DNA of 64,000 bases. Source: Bacillus safensis FO-36b. Its GTDB lineage: Bacteria; Bacillota; Bacilli; Bacillales; Bacillaceae. This document shows positions 36,968-45,630 of the stretch, in pieces. A model generated the notes under the pieces. It had not been told where the DNA came from, did not search any database, and saw only the letters and a list, made by a program, of their open reading frames with translations. Each line of letters begins with the position of its first letter. Within the stretch, counting starts at the first letter, position 1. The translations under genes and the position numbers were made by a program. The stretch is taken from contig NZ_ASJD01000004.1 of the NCBI RefSeq assembly GCF_000691165.1, positions 242,434 through 306,433 of the forward strand, in the 5' to 3' direction.

Positions 36968-38863
36968 TTATCGATTCAGAAGACTGCCTACATATTTTAA
37001 AAGTTCATTTGCACTTGTTGAATTATAGCCATGCTCATCAATTAATCTAGCCACTACTTCATTGACCTTCTTCAGCTGCTGTTCATCCGGTGTCTTCGTC
37101 GATGTCGTGATTTTCACCACATCTTTTAGATCAGCAAACAGCTTCTTCTGAATGGCCTCCCGCAATCTCTCATGTGAATTATAATCAAAGCGTTTTCCCT
37201 TTCTCGCATAAGCCGAGATACGAATCAGAATTTCTTCTCTAAATGCCTTTTTGGCGTTTTCAGAAATACCAATCTGCTCCTCAATTGAACGCATGAGCTT
37301 TTCATCAGGATTCATTTCTTCACCCGTTAACGGATCACGCAGCTTGTTTTTATTGCAGTATGCCTCGACATTATCTAAGTAATTATCCATCAGCGTTTTC
37401 GCAGACTCCTCATAGGAATACACAAAGGCCTTTTGCACTTCCTTCTTCGCAATATCATCATACTCTTTTCGCGCGACTGAAATGAAATTCAAATAACGCT
37501 CCCGATCCTCGCTGGAGATAGACGGATGCTGATCGAGCCCTTCTTTTAAGGAGCGAAGGACATCCAGTGCATTGATCGATTCCATATTCTTTCGAATGAT
37601 GGTAGATGAAATTCGGTTAATCACATACCGCGGATCAATTCCGCTCATCCCTTCGTCATGAAATTCCTTTTTCATCTCATCAATGTCGACTGATTGGAAG
37701 CCTTCGACACTTTCTCCGTCATACAGACGCATTTTTTTCACCAAATCAATATCAGAACGCTTCGGCTCTTTCAGTCTCGTCAAAATGGAGAACATTGCTG
37801 CTACCTTCAGCGTATGCGGGGCAATATGCACATCTGAGACATCACTTTCTGAAATCATTTTATGATAAATGCGTTCTTCTTCTGTGACCTTTAAGTTATA
37901 AGGAATTGGCATCACAATAATTCTTGAATGGAGCGCCTCGTTCTTTTTATTTGAAATAAACGACCGGTACTCGGTTTCATTCGTATGGGCGACGATCAAT
38001 TCATCTGCACTAATTAAGGCGAATCTTCCTGCCTTAAAATTTCCTTCCTGCGTTAATGACAGAAGGTGCCAGAGAAATTTCTCATCACACTTTAACATCT
38101 CCTGAAACTCCATCATCCCTCGGTTTGCTTTATTGAGTTCTCCATCAAAGCGGTAGGCGCGGGGATCTGACTCTGATCCAAATTCAGCAATGGTTGAAAA
38201 ATCGATGCTTCCTGTTAAATCGGCAATGTCCTGAGATTTCGGATCAGACGGACTAAAGGTACCAATGCCGGTCCGTTTATCTTCAGAGAAAAAGATCCGC
38301 TCGACCCTTACATCCTCAATTCTGCCGCCATATTCCTCTTCTAGTCTCATCATGTTCAGAGGCGACAAATTCCCCTGCACACGAATCCCATATTCTCTAT
38401 AGAAATCCTCCCGCAGATTTTGCGGAATGAGATGAAGCGGATCTTCATGCATAGGGCAGCCTTTGATCGCATAGACTGCGCCATGATCTGTGAGTGAATA
38501 TTCTTCAAGTCCTCTTTTCAATCTAGTGACAAGCGTCGATTTTCCCCCGCTTACTGGTCCCATCAGTAATAAAATACGCTTCCTGACATCCAGCCGCTTT
38601 GCAGCAGGGTGAAAATATTCCTCCACTAATCTTTCGAGTGATTCCTCTAACCCAAACAGCTCCTGATCAAAAAATTTGTAGGTTCTGACCCCATTCTCCT
38701 CTTCAATCCCGCTGTCTTTAATCATATGATAAACGCGAGAATGAGCAGATTGAGCGACAAGTGGATTTTCCTTAATAATGTCTAAATAATCGCTGAATGT
38801 GCCTTCCCATTTCAGACGCTGCTCTTCTTCTCTGTGCTGTTCGATTTTCTTTAAAATATCCAT
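36968..38863 (-). CDS. prkA: PrkA: AAA+ Lon-like sporulation protein / kinase-like
   Basis: 631 residues from ATG 38863 (GAGGAGG upstream; six-codon extension rejected). An AAA domain carries the Walker A GPVSGGKSTLV near 107 and the C-terminal PrkA domain includes the region resembling protein kinase A. Recent work on B. subtilis treats PrkA as an ATP-dependent Lon-type protease affecting sigma-K dependent sporulation; earlier work described kinase activity. The pair prkA-yhbH is conserved, with about 140 bases between them. Confidence 0.93.
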   Translation of the reverse strand: MDILKKIEQHREEEQRLKWEGTFSDYLDIIKENPLVAQSAHSRVYHMIKDSGIEEENGVRTYKFFDQELFGLEESLERLVEEYFHPAAKRLDVRKRILLLMGPVSGGKSTLVTRLKRGLEEYSLTDHGAVYAIKGCPMHEDPLHLIPQNLREDFYREYGIRVQGNLSPLNMMRLEEEYGGRIEDVRVERIFFSEDKRTGIGTFSPSDPKSQDIADLTGSIDFSTIAEFGSESDPRAYRFDGELNKANRGMMEFQEMLKCDEKFLWHLLSLTQEGNFKAGRFALISADELIVAHTNETEYRSFISNKKNEALHSRIIVMPIPYNLKVTEEERIYHKMISESDVSDVHIAPHTLKVAAMFSILTRLKEPKRSDIDLVKKMRLYDGESVEGFQSVDIDEMKKEFHDEGMSGIDPRYVINRISSTIIRKNMESINALDVLRSLKEGLDQHPSISSEDRERYLNFISVARKEYDDIAKKEVQKAFVYSYEESAKTLMDNYLDNVEAYCNKNKLRDPLTGEEMNPDEKLMRSIEEQIGISENAKKAFREEILIRISAYARKGKRFDYNSHERLREAIQKKLFADLKDVVKITTSTKTPDEQQLKKVNEVVARLIDEHGYNSTSANELLKYVGSLLNR

Positions 38864-38976
38864 ATGAACCTCCTCTTTCAAGATTGAAGCTAGAAATCAG
38901 ATACTGTTTTACAATCTATGCGGAGGCGTCCTCTTACATGCTTTCGTTCTTCAAAATGACGAATTGGCAAACTGAA

Positions 38977-39006
38977 TTGACAACCATCCGCAAGACCCTT
39001 CATAAT
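38977..39006 (+). promoter_or_regulatory. Sigma-A promoter for the 28-aa membrane peptide
   Basis: TTGACA (38977-38982), 18 bases, CATAAT (39001-39006). It is followed by a hairpin AGGAGAA/TTCTCCT (39018-39042) around a nine-codon mini-ORF starting at 39028, an attenuator-like leader. Confidence 0.55.
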
Positions 39007-39113
39007 AAAGGAAAAATAGGAGAAAAATGATTTTCTTCTCCTGCTTTTCAAGGTGAACTTCACATCATATGAAACAGGCAGCGAACGGAACAAAGGGATA
39101 AGGGGGAGCTTAT

Positions 39114-39200
39114 ATGAGAACGGTCATTATGATGGGCGTCATCATTACGTTTTTAGTATCCATTTTCACTGCTGGCTACGAAGGCAAGCCTGGTAAATGA
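39114..39200 (+). CDS. Small membrane peptide (28 aa)
   Basis: ATG 39114 to TGA 39200 with GGGGGAG upstream. The peptide MRTVIMMGVIITFLVSIFTA then GYEGKPGK is a single membrane helix with a short polar tail, and a strong terminator follows two bases after the stop. Such peptides are easily missed by annotation. Promoter, SD and terminator together support a real gene. Function unknown; it is divergent from prkA. Confidence 0.65.
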   Translation: MRTVIMMGVIITFLVSIFTAGYEGKPGK

Positions 39201-39201
39201 A

Positions 39202-39235
39202 AAAAAGGATGTTCCATTTGCGGAACATCCTTTTT
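39202..39235. terminator. Bidirectional terminator
   Basis: AAAAAGGATGTTCC (39202-39215) pairs with GGAACATCCTTTTT (39222-39235), shared by the 28-aa gene and the converging yrpD-like gene. Confidence 0.9.
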
Positions 39236-39238
39236 CAT

Positions 39239-39946
39239 TTAGTTCGTTGTTTTCAGCACTTGCATATTCACTGTATTCCCTGACACCTGCACCTTCGTAA
39301 AGTCTTGCGTATCGACCACAGGTGTAACGGCACGATTATCCAATGTGATGTCAGTAAAACGAGTAGAGAAATTCGCCCGAATGTCTTTTCGATAAATATC
39401 GTCAGTTACTGCTACCGTCGACAGTAGTTTCCACTTGGTCACAGAGCCAATGTTTGAGTTTTGAATTTCTGTAATAATGCGGCCGGTATAACCAACATTA
39501 TTTGTGCCCCAGAACGTCGCTCTTGTATGCCCATTCAAATTTTTATAAATCGTCATTTGAACAGTACTTCCAGGTTTAAATCCCTTTGTATACGTGAAGT
39601 CATCTTTTCCTTCGATATATGTCTCTTGATTATTTGCTCCTACTTTCATCGTAGGTTTCCACACATTATAGGTTGAACTGTATTGAAGACCAATATCCGC
39701 TTCCTTTGAACCTGTGAATCCAGAATAAATATAAGCTGTACCATTTGACACACTCATTGTGGAAGGGAGTTGAATTTTTGTGACCAATATGGATCCGTTA
39801 CTATTGATATAAGTACGCCCGCCAATCCCTTTTGATAACTGCGCTGCTTCTATCTCCTGCGTCTGAGAGAGTCCTGGAATACTGACTGGAAGCGTCCCCA
39901 TTAAAATTGCTGAGCTAATGGCACTAGTGATCAGTAGCTTTTTCAT
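39239..39946 (-). CDS. yrpD: Secreted YrpD-like protein
   Basis: 235 residues from ATG 39946 (GGAGG upstream), with a signal peptide of about 35 residues ([16 protein letters not shown] ... IEAAQ). The mature part is beta-rich: [20 protein letters not shown] ... [20 protein letters not shown] ... [17 protein letters not shown]. Length and motifs resemble B. subtilis YrpD, an exported protein of unknown function. It is not at this place in B. subtilis. Flanked by terminators, so monocistronic. The name is tentative. Confidence 0.6.
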   Translation of the reverse strand: MKKLLITSAISSAILMGTLPVSIPGLSQTQEIEAAQLSKGIGGRTYINSNGSILVTKIQLPSTMSVSNGTAYIYSGFTGSKEADIGLQYSSTYNVWKPTMKVGANNQETYIEGKDDFTYTKGFKPGSTVQMTIYKNLNGHTRATFWGTNNVGYTGRIITEIQNSNIGSVTKWKLLSTVAVTDDIYRKDIRANFSTRFTDITLDNRAVTPVVDTQDFTKVQVSGNTVNMQVLKTTN

Positions 39947-40081
39947 CTCATTATTCCTCCTAATGGATTCATCATTTTTTGAAAACGTGATCACAATCTA
40001 TCATACTACCTATTTTTTAACATGTTAAAAAAAGTATAATTAAGTCATATTTTTCATCTTTCTGTTTCTTAACTCACATAA

Positions 40082-40109
40082 AAAAGCCGAGATCAGTATC
40101 TCGGCTTTT
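40082..40109 (-). terminator. Terminator after trmL
   Basis: AAAAGCCGAGAT (40082-40093) pairs with ATCTCGGCTTTT (40098-40109) around CAGT. Confidence 0.9.
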
Positions 40110-40119
40110 AATCATGATC

Positions 40120-40593
40120 TTATATGAGATCGCGATATTGCTGCTGGCGAAGTGCCTCATATACAAGAATGGCTGCCGTATTCGACAGATTCAAAGAACG
40201 AACATGCTCTGTCATCGGTAAACGAAGACAACGGTCCATATTTTGTTCAATCAAATCTTTTGGCAATCCACTTGTCTCTCTTCCAAACACAAAGAAATAG
40301 TCTTCATCCAGCTGAGAGTAATCAAATGTTGTATGCGGCTTTTGGCCAAATTTTGTGATATAGAAAAATTGCCCCTTCGGATGTGCCTCAAATAATTCAT
40401 CAAGTGAATCATGATAGACCACATTGGCATATTTCCAATAATCGAGTCCTGCACGCTTCAGCATTTTGTCATCTGTCGAAAAACCAAGCGGACGAATCAG
40501 ATGAAGGGTTGTATTTGTTGCTGCACATGTACGCGCAATATTTCCAGTATTAGCTGGAATCTCTGGTTGATATAAAACGACATGAAGTCCCAA
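40120..40593 (-). CDS. trmL: tRNA (wobble-position) 2'-O-methyltransferase TrmL (CspR)
   Basis: 157 residues of the SPOUT family. The trefoil-knot SAM motifs are visible: YQPEIPANTGNIARTCAATN at the start, FFVFGRETSGLPKDLI in the middle and VRSLNLSNTAAILVYEALRQ at the end. It methylates the 2'-OH of residue 34 in tRNA-Leu species. Start is TTG 40593 with AGAGGTGAAC upstream. Same neighbours (yhbB, queG) as B. subtilis cspR. Confidence 0.92.
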   Translation of the reverse strand: MGLHVVLYQPEIPANTGNIARTCAATNTTLHLIRPLGFSTDDKMLKRAGLDYWKYANVVYHDSLDELFEAHPKGQFFYITKFGQKPHTTFDYSQLDEDYFFVFGRETSGLPKDLIEQNMDRCLRLPMTEHVRSLNLSNTAAILVYEALRQQQYRDLI

Positions 40594-40636
40594 AAAAGTT
40601 CACCTCTAATTTTCATTTCCGCTCAACATTATACCA

Positions 40637-41539
40637 CTAACTATCCTTCGCGGCATCGTCCAAAATGTGAAAAAACATATATCGAATAGCAGGTGTATAG
40701 GCTGTCGAATCCTCGTATGACCAATAACGCATGCGGGAGTCATACGTCTGTGCATTCACAAGAGGCATTCCGCCTTTGTCATGATCAACGACAATGGTTG
40801 TATGATTATACCTTCCATCACCTTCAAAATCGTAGCAAATGACATCACCAATTTGAAGCTCGTGGGCTTCTTTGAGTTTCTTTGCTCTCAAACCCGCTTT
40901 CGAATTCGCTAAATAATTTTTCATCGAATGAGCCACCGTCCAGCTATAGCTCCACGTATGCGGACGCACCCACCAGCCAGACCCGCGGTTCGGATACCCT
41001 CTCGTTGGCGCGTTCCCTGCTTTCAAACATTGTGAAATAAAATTTGTACAGTTATCTTCAAAGTTTTTATAGGCTGGATTCCGTTTATTCCAATATGTCT
41101 CCGCATACTTCACGGCTGCCCGCCGGTCATAATGAAAGGCTCTCCCGAATTGTTCTTCGATCTGAAAGCGCTCATCCATATGCTCTTCGCTTTGCCGCTC
41201 TTCTAACATCATCCGATCTTTAACAAGCATGTTGTTATAAAGAAACGCTTCTCTTTTTTCCACCTGTTCCTCTAAATAAAAAGAATCGTCTACATCCTTA
41301 CATACATATGTGAGATGAGCAAGGTACTGCACATGCTGAGCGCCATCATCTTGAATGGCTGAATCGAGAAGTTTTGTTTTTGCTTTCGCCTTCACAATCT
41401 CAACCTGTCTTCTAGCAAAAAGCTCTTTTTTCCGCTCTACTGCTTCCACATCAGACATAAGCTGCGGCTGTTTGATTGCACGGTCATTGATTAAATACGC
41501 CAGCCTGTCTTCTAAAGTTTTCTCTAATAATTGTTTCAC
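40637..41539 (-). CDS. yhbB: YhbB: putative amidase (Amidase_6 domain)
   Basis: About 300 residues. The N-terminal half is helical and charged. The C-terminal half (about 150-300) is an amidase_6 / NlpC-like domain with Cys in FEDNCTNFISQCLKAGN and a His in YNHTTIVVDHD. No signal peptide is visible. Starts are ambiguous: GTG 41539 gives MKQLLEKTLEDRLAYL and seems most likely, while ATG 41557 adds six residues. It lies between queG and trmL on the same strand. Function unknown. Confidence 0.72.
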   Translation of the reverse strand: MKQLLEKTLEDRLAYLINDRAIKQPQLMSDVEAVERKKELFARRQVEIVKAKAKTKLLDSAIQDDGAQHVQYLAHLTYVCKDVDDSFYLEEQVEKREAFLYNNMLVKDRMMLEERQSEEHMDERFQIEEQFGRAFHYDRRAAVKYAETYWNKRNPAYKNFEDNCTNFISQCLKAGNAPTRGYPNRGSGWWVRPHTWSYSWTVAHSMKNYLANSKAGLRAKKLKEAHELQIGDVICYDFEGDGRYNHTTIVVDHDKGGMPLVNAQTYDSRMRYWSYEDSTAYTPAIRYMFFHILDDAAKDS

Positions 41540-41600
41540 ACAAACACCACCAAACATTTTTTAAAAACTTTGTTTGGTTCATTCTATGTTCACAGGGATG

Positions 41601-42752
41601 TTATTTAGTATTTAAAGGTGTCTGTAAAAGCTCAATCCCTTTCACAATCTCCTCTTTCGCTTCTTCATCACTTTCCCGCTCAAGGGCCTTTTCCAATTCT
41701 GGGAGCTGCTGATCATCGCCAATTTTGCCAATTGCCCAAGCAGCCGTTCCCCGAATGACCGGTCTTGGATCCTTGTGCATCAACTCAATTAACACTGGTA
41801 AGGCAGATGTATCTTTAAAATGAGCGAGTGCCAAAATTGCATTCCGCTGAATGGGCTTTTTCCCCCGCCATGAACCTGAAACATGACCGTATTTTTCCTT
41901 AAACTCACGATTGCTGATTGTCAGAAGCGGCTTTAACAGCGGCTTCGCAATTTCAGGGTCCGGCTCCATTTCAGGATGCAGATGAAAGTCTTTTCCTTTA
42001 TTGATCGGGCAGACAGTTTGACATGTATCACACCCGTACAATCGATTCCCTATTTTCGAACGAAATTCGTCAGGTAAAAACCCTTTTGTCTGCGTTAAAA
42101 ATGAAATGCACCGCTGAGAATTCAGCTGCCCTGGATTCACAAGCGCACCCGTTGGACACGAATCCACACATTTATTACAAGTTCCGCACTGGTCTTCAAT
42201 TTTCTCATCCGGTTCAAACGGAACATTTGTGATCATTTCAGCCAAATACACATAAGATCCAAACTCTGGCGTGATAATCATACAGTTCTTTGCACTAAAA
42301 CCAATGCCAGCACGTTCTGCTACAGCACGATCAGATAATTCTCCTGTATCCACCATTGATTTTGTCCGTATATCGACATGTTTGCTTCGCAGAAATTCTT
42401 CGAGCATATCAAGCTTTTTTTTCAGCACAACATGATAATCTGTTCCCCATGAAGCCCGGCAAAAAATCCCCCGTCTCGCATCCTTTGTACTTCGAGGAGC
42501 ATCTTTCATTTTGGAAGGATACGCGAGCGCTATCGCAACAATTGATTTGGCCTTCGGAAGCAGCAAAGAAGGGTTTGTCCTTTTTTCAATATCAGGCTCT
42601 TCAAAACCTGACAAATACCCTAACGATTCATGTAAGATGAGGCGGTCCTTTAATGAATCAAATGTATCGGCACTTGCAAATCGAATTTTATCGACACCAA
42701 TTTCTTTCGCATATTGAATCAATTCTTCTTTTAATTCTCCAACATGAATCAC
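41601..42752 (-). CDS. queG: Epoxyqueuosine reductase QueG (YhbA)
   Basis: 383 residues (B. subtilis 386). It performs the last step of queuosine synthesis in tRNA, reducing epoxyqueuosine with a cobalamin and two [4Fe-4S] clusters. Cluster motifs are CGTCNKCVDSCPTGAL and CDTCQTVCP. The C-terminal HEAT-like repeats (VLIELMHKDPRPVIRGTAAWAIGKIG) bind tRNA. GTG 42752 follows AAAGGAGG. It is the first gene of a leftward group with yhbB and trmL. Confidence 0.93.
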   Translation of the reverse strand: MIHVGELKEELIQYAKEIGVDKIRFASADTFDSLKDRLILHESLGYLSGFEEPDIEKRTNPSLLLPKAKSIVAIALAYPSKMKDAPRSTKDARRGIFCRASWGTDYHVVLKKKLDMLEEFLRSKHVDIRTKSMVDTGELSDRAVAERAGIGFSAKNCMIITPEFGSYVYLAEMITNVPFEPDEKIEDQCGTCNKCVDSCPTGALVNPGQLNSQRCISFLTQTKGFLPDEFRSKIGNRLYGCDTCQTVCPINKGKDFHLHPEMEPDPEIAKPLLKPLLTISNREFKEKYGHVSGSWRGKKPIQRNAILALAHFKDTSALPVLIELMHKDPRPVIRGTAAWAIGKIGDDQQLPELEKALERESDEEAKEEIVKGIELLQTPLNTK

Positions 42753-42770
42753 CTTGCAAACCTCCTTTCT

Positions 42771-42798
42771 TTGTTTCTTCTGTTGTTTTCAGTATAAT
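42771..42798 (+). promoter_or_regulatory. Promoter of the 198-aa hypothetical gene
   Basis: TTGTTT (42771-42776), 16 bases, TATAAT (42793-42798), about 35 bases before the GTG start. Confidence 0.55.
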
Positions 42799-42832
42799 AC
42801 GAGTGTATCATGACCGATTGGAGTGAGTCACT

Positions 42833-43429
42833 GTGAAGATACATATGGAAATTTCTCATCCTCAAAACCCGTCTATCCATGTTGGGCAGATTGAATATTC
42901 ACATATTGAAGTGGGTACATCACCTCAAATGTTAAAAGGCCGCTTACGCTTGTTTCAAGAATCTTTATTTTTTGAATACGAAGATAAAGTCTTAGAAGAA
43001 GTACCAGCCATCAAAGAATGGACGGATCTTTTAAAAGACGTTCCTTTCCTTCCACTTCTTTCTAACATCCAAAAGGAACAATTTATTGACTCGACCAATT
43101 CCGTACAGGATTTGTCGATATTTTTCTCACTAAAATATTTCTTACCTATCCTGACATTAGATGCCGATCGCATCAAAGGACCGCTTTCACTGGCAAAACA
43201 TGAGGCTGGTGACATCGAATGGCAGGACAACGCAGGACTGAATGGATTATTTTCTCAAACAAGTAAAGCACAAATTTCTCAAGACACAAAGAACATTCTT
43301 CAAATCATCCTTTTCCCGCCATCTATTTCCCGGGAAAAGAGTGAAGCTCTTATTCAATCCTTGACGAAGATGTTTGTACAAATACATGGCGGAGAAAGCA
43401 AATATGAACTCATTGAAAAAGCACTGTAG
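42833..43429 (+). CDS. Hypothetical protein (198 aa)
   Basis: GTG 42833 with GGAG ten bases upstream; an ATG three codons later is possible. Soluble, with alternating strands and helices (MKIHMEISHPQNPSIHVGQI ... FFSLKYFLPILTLDADRIKG ... KNILQIILFPPSISREKSEA). I recognise no domain. Its own promoter and terminator make it a monocistronic gene divergent from queG. Not known to me at this position in B. subtilis. Confidence 0.65.
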   Translation: MKIHMEISHPQNPSIHVGQIEYSHIEVGTSPQMLKGRLRLFQESLFFEYEDKVLEEVPAIKEWTDLLKDVPFLPLLSNIQKEQFIDSTNSVQDLSIFFSLKYFLPILTLDADRIKGPLSLAKHEAGDIEWQDNAGLNGLFSQTSKAQISQDTKNILQIILFPPSISREKSEALIQSLTKMFVQIHGGESKYELIEKAL

Positions 43430-43446
43430 CCTGACAGTGCTTTTTC
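43415..43446 (+). terminator. Terminator overlapping the end of the 198-aa gene
   Basis: GAAAAAGCACTGT (43415-43427) pairs with ACAGTGCTTTTTC (43434-43446). Confidence 0.85.
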
Positions 43447-43527
43447 ACATTATACTGACATAATAAAAAACGCAACACTTCGTTTATCTAAGAAACGAAA
43501 TACTGCGTTATAAACAAAATTATGTAT

Positions 43528-43601
43528 TGGAGCGGGTGATGAGAATCGAACTCACGACATCAGCTTGGAAGGCTGAGGTTTTACCACTAAACTACACCCG
43601 C
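43528..43601 (-). tRNA. tRNA-Gly (anticodon TCC), CCA encoded
   Basis: Minus-strand cloverleaf with acceptor GCGGGTG/CACCCGC, anticodon loop CTTCCAA, T-arm GTTCGATTC and 3' CCA. It stands alone, apart from the cluster at the right end. Confidence 0.95.
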
Positions 43602-43728
43602 ATCAATCTTTTAAAAGCGACGTCATCGCGTTGACTTTTATTATGTTACAACTTTCTTAACAATTCGTCAAGAGAATATGAAAATTTTTCGTCAAAAAAC
43701 TTCATATTCTCCGTATATATTACGATAG

Positions 43729-44385
43729 TTATTTATCTAGCTGGATATAAAATAAGTATGCATGTGACTTATTCTTCAGTGCTTGCTTTGGATTCTCCTC
43801 AATCTCTTCAAATATTATTGAACCCCCGTCTTTCCCCATCGCCGCTGTATACGCAATCAGTGCCTTTCCTCCGGAAGCAACTTTGACAGTTTCAGATTGT
43901 GCAGAAAATACATAGTCACTTACTTTGAACGGGAAGCTTGATGTCGCTTTCGTCATCCCATCATTCTTTTTATTTGACCAAATACTAAATTGTGATTCAT
44001 ATGTATCTTTCTCATGATGTAATTGAAGAAGTACATTCACCGTTTGGTCGGTTCCATCCTGGTGTAAAGAAAAGGTAGCAGATGATGCTTCCTTATTCAC
44101 TAATCGTCCATTTTTGTAATGACTCCCGATAAACGTAATACTCTTATTCTTCTTCGTTAATCCTTTCAGTGTCAGAGCCACCTTTTCATTAGCCGTTGCT
44201 GCTTCTAGTAAGTTTTTTTCTTTTTTTGAGAGTTTCATTTGTTCGATGGTTACTTGGTTTTTAGTGGCAGGCTCTGTTTTTATGGTCGAAACCGTCTTCT
44301 CGGTTGTCGTGGTTACTTCGGCCTTCTCGCCGCATCCAGCTAATAGAAAAACAGTGAAGATAAGAATGCTCCATTTTTTAAACAT
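43729..44385 (-). CDS. Lipoprotein of unknown function (218 aa)
   Basis: The signal peptide ends in a lipobox (FTVFLLAGCGEK), giving an N-terminal lipid-linked Cys. A Thr/Lys-rich linker follows, then a domain with the segments NEKVALTLKGLTKKNKSITF, ATFSLHQDGTDQTVNVLLQL and VASGGKALIAYTAAMGKDGG, a beta-rich pattern like small cell-surface DUF domains. A -10-like TATAAT lies at 44414-44419 on the minus strand. It is downstream of the peptide-export operon but separated by a perfect terminator. A role as lipoprotein immunity protein is conceivable but not shown. Confidence 0.7.
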   Translation of the reverse strand: MFKKWSILIFTVFLLAGCGEKAEVTTTTEKTVSTIKTEPATKNQVTIEQMKLSKKEKNLLEAATANEKVALTLKGLTKKNKSITFIGSHYKNGRLVNKEASSATFSLHQDGTDQTVNVLLQLHHEKDTYESQFSIWSNKKNDGMTKATSSFPFKVSDYVFSAQSETVKVASGGKALIAYTAAMGKDGGSIIFEEIEENPKQALKNKSHAYLFYIQLDK

Positions 44386-44426
44386 TGTGATCCCCTTTGA
44401 TGTTTTTTATTTCCTATTATACTAAA

Positions 44427-44456
44427 AAAAGGTTAGGAGAATTCTCCTAACCTTTT
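44427..44456 (-). terminator. Terminator of the peptide/ABC/S2P operon
   Basis: A 30-base perfect palindrome, AAAAGGTTAGGAGAA (44427-44441) and its complement (44442-44456), overlapping the stop region of the last gene. Confidence 0.85.
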
Positions 44457-44728
44457 GCTTTTTTCTGTTTCATGGCTGATAGGAATGCCACAATGAGAAA
44501 ACTCACAGCAAAAATCACCATCATATAAATAAAAAAGTTTGGCTTGATCTGAAAAGTAAATGCGGACGAGCCTTCCATTTCAAAAGCGAGACTGTTAAAT
44601 AATAAAGCATCATTCGTTTTTGATTGAAATAAATGATAGAACAGTACACCGATTGTCAGCATCGGAAAGCCTAAGAATCCGAGAAAACTACCGACTATCG
44701 CGCCTTGTTTCATCGCCTGTACGTTCAT
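44447..44728 (-). CDS. Small two-helix membrane protein of the peptide operon
   Basis: 93 residues with two hydrophobic segments (about 10-32 VGSFLGFLGFPMLTIGVLFY and 66-86 FIYMMVIFAVSFLIVAFLSA), joined by a polar loop; the tail is KQKKAKG. It overlaps the preceding S2P-like gene by four bases (ATGA) and is last in the operon. By position and topology it could be an immunity protein or a transporter subunit; neither is demonstrated. I recognise no family. Confidence 0.7.
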   Translation of the reverse strand: MNVQAMKQGAIVGSFLGFLGFPMLTIGVLFYHLFQSKTNDALLFNSLAFEMEGSSAFTFQIKPNFFIYMMVIFAVSFLIVAFLSAMKQKKAKG

Positions 44729-45630
44729 GATCGTTGTCCTCCCATTCCCCCAAGCAATAGCTGCTTCATAATGGACTTACCATCCCCCATAAACGGAAGA
44801 AGATAGAGTAATTGAATAAAATACGTGATTGAAAAAATGAAAAATCCTGTCGAAACCGGGTTTTCTTTTAGAAATAAAATGGTCACGATGATGCCTGCTG
44901 CGCCAATCACACCGGGAACAAGCGGGCCAAGCAGCGTAATCCATACCTGCTTTTTCTGAAATGGATCTAATACGGGCCTTACAAACTTCACTGACATCAT
45001 GTCACTCGCAAAAAAGCCTTGAGGCCCATCCCGCCCTGCAAATTTTCGATGCGCATAGCCATGTGCCGCCTCATGTAAGGCGGTTCCGGTAATTAACCCG
45101 AAATAAATAATCGTAAAATAAATCGCAATGGCTGCAATCGACGGATCAGGAATGAATAAAAAAGCGATCCCTGCCATGACCATGAAAAGCATCCAGAAAA
45201 AGATGATTTTACGTGTCACCATGAGCAAAGCCGTCCCAAAAATGTGAAGGAACGAGTGACCAGTACAATCAAATCGTTCCTTCATTTTGACTTGATACTG
45301 CTTGAAAAATTGACAGCAGGCTGTCACAATCCGATATGGTGAATGATAATGAATAGACAGCAAGTGATGCTGATTCAATCCCATCATCAGCTGATAAAAG
45401 TCACGAGCAATCACCGACTCATCGACCTGAAACAAATCGGCGAGCTCTGCGGTAATACTCGCTTCAGTTCTTTTACCGTCCACTTTCGTTAACATATGAT
45501 AGGCACTTTCATTGATCGGGAGTGTGCTTCCATACTGCGTATCCGTGAGATGCCTCTTTTGTAAGGTCACATACGGCGCTAGTGCCGGTACCCGCTCAAT
45601 CTTTAGCTTATTGTTAAGAAGTTGAATCAT
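44725..45630 (-). CDS. PqqD-like domain fused to M50 site-2-protease-like membrane peptidase
   Basis: 301 residues from ATG 45630 (GGAGG seven bases upstream). Residues about 1-90 form a PqqD-like/winged-helix domain (YGSTLPINESAYHMLTKVDG ... FQVDESVIARDFYQLMMGL), the type that binds leader peptides of ribosomal natural products. About six membrane helices follow. The M50 motif HEAAH is at 186-190, LLGPLVPG at 233-240, and LPFMGDGK near 279-285 matches the second metal-ligand motif (DG with Asp). It should cut a substrate within the membrane. The likely substrate is the 70-aa membrane-spanning peptide encoded upstream. It starts 16 bases inside the permease gene end. Confidence 0.82.
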   Translation of the reverse strand: MIQLLNNKLKIERVPALAPYVTLQKRHLTDTQYGSTLPINESAYHMLTKVDGKRTEASITAELADLFQVDESVIARDFYQLMMGLNQHHLLSIHYHSPYRIVTACCQFFKQYQVKMKERFDCTGHSFLHIFGTALLMVTRKIIFFWMLFMVMAGIAFLFIPDPSIAAIAIYFTIIYFGLITGTALHEAAHGYAHRKFAGRDGPQGFFASDMMSVKFVRPVLDPFQKKQVWITLLGPLVPGVIGAAGIIVTILFLKENPVSTGFFIFSITYFIQLLYLLPFMGDGKSIMKQLLLGGMGGQRS

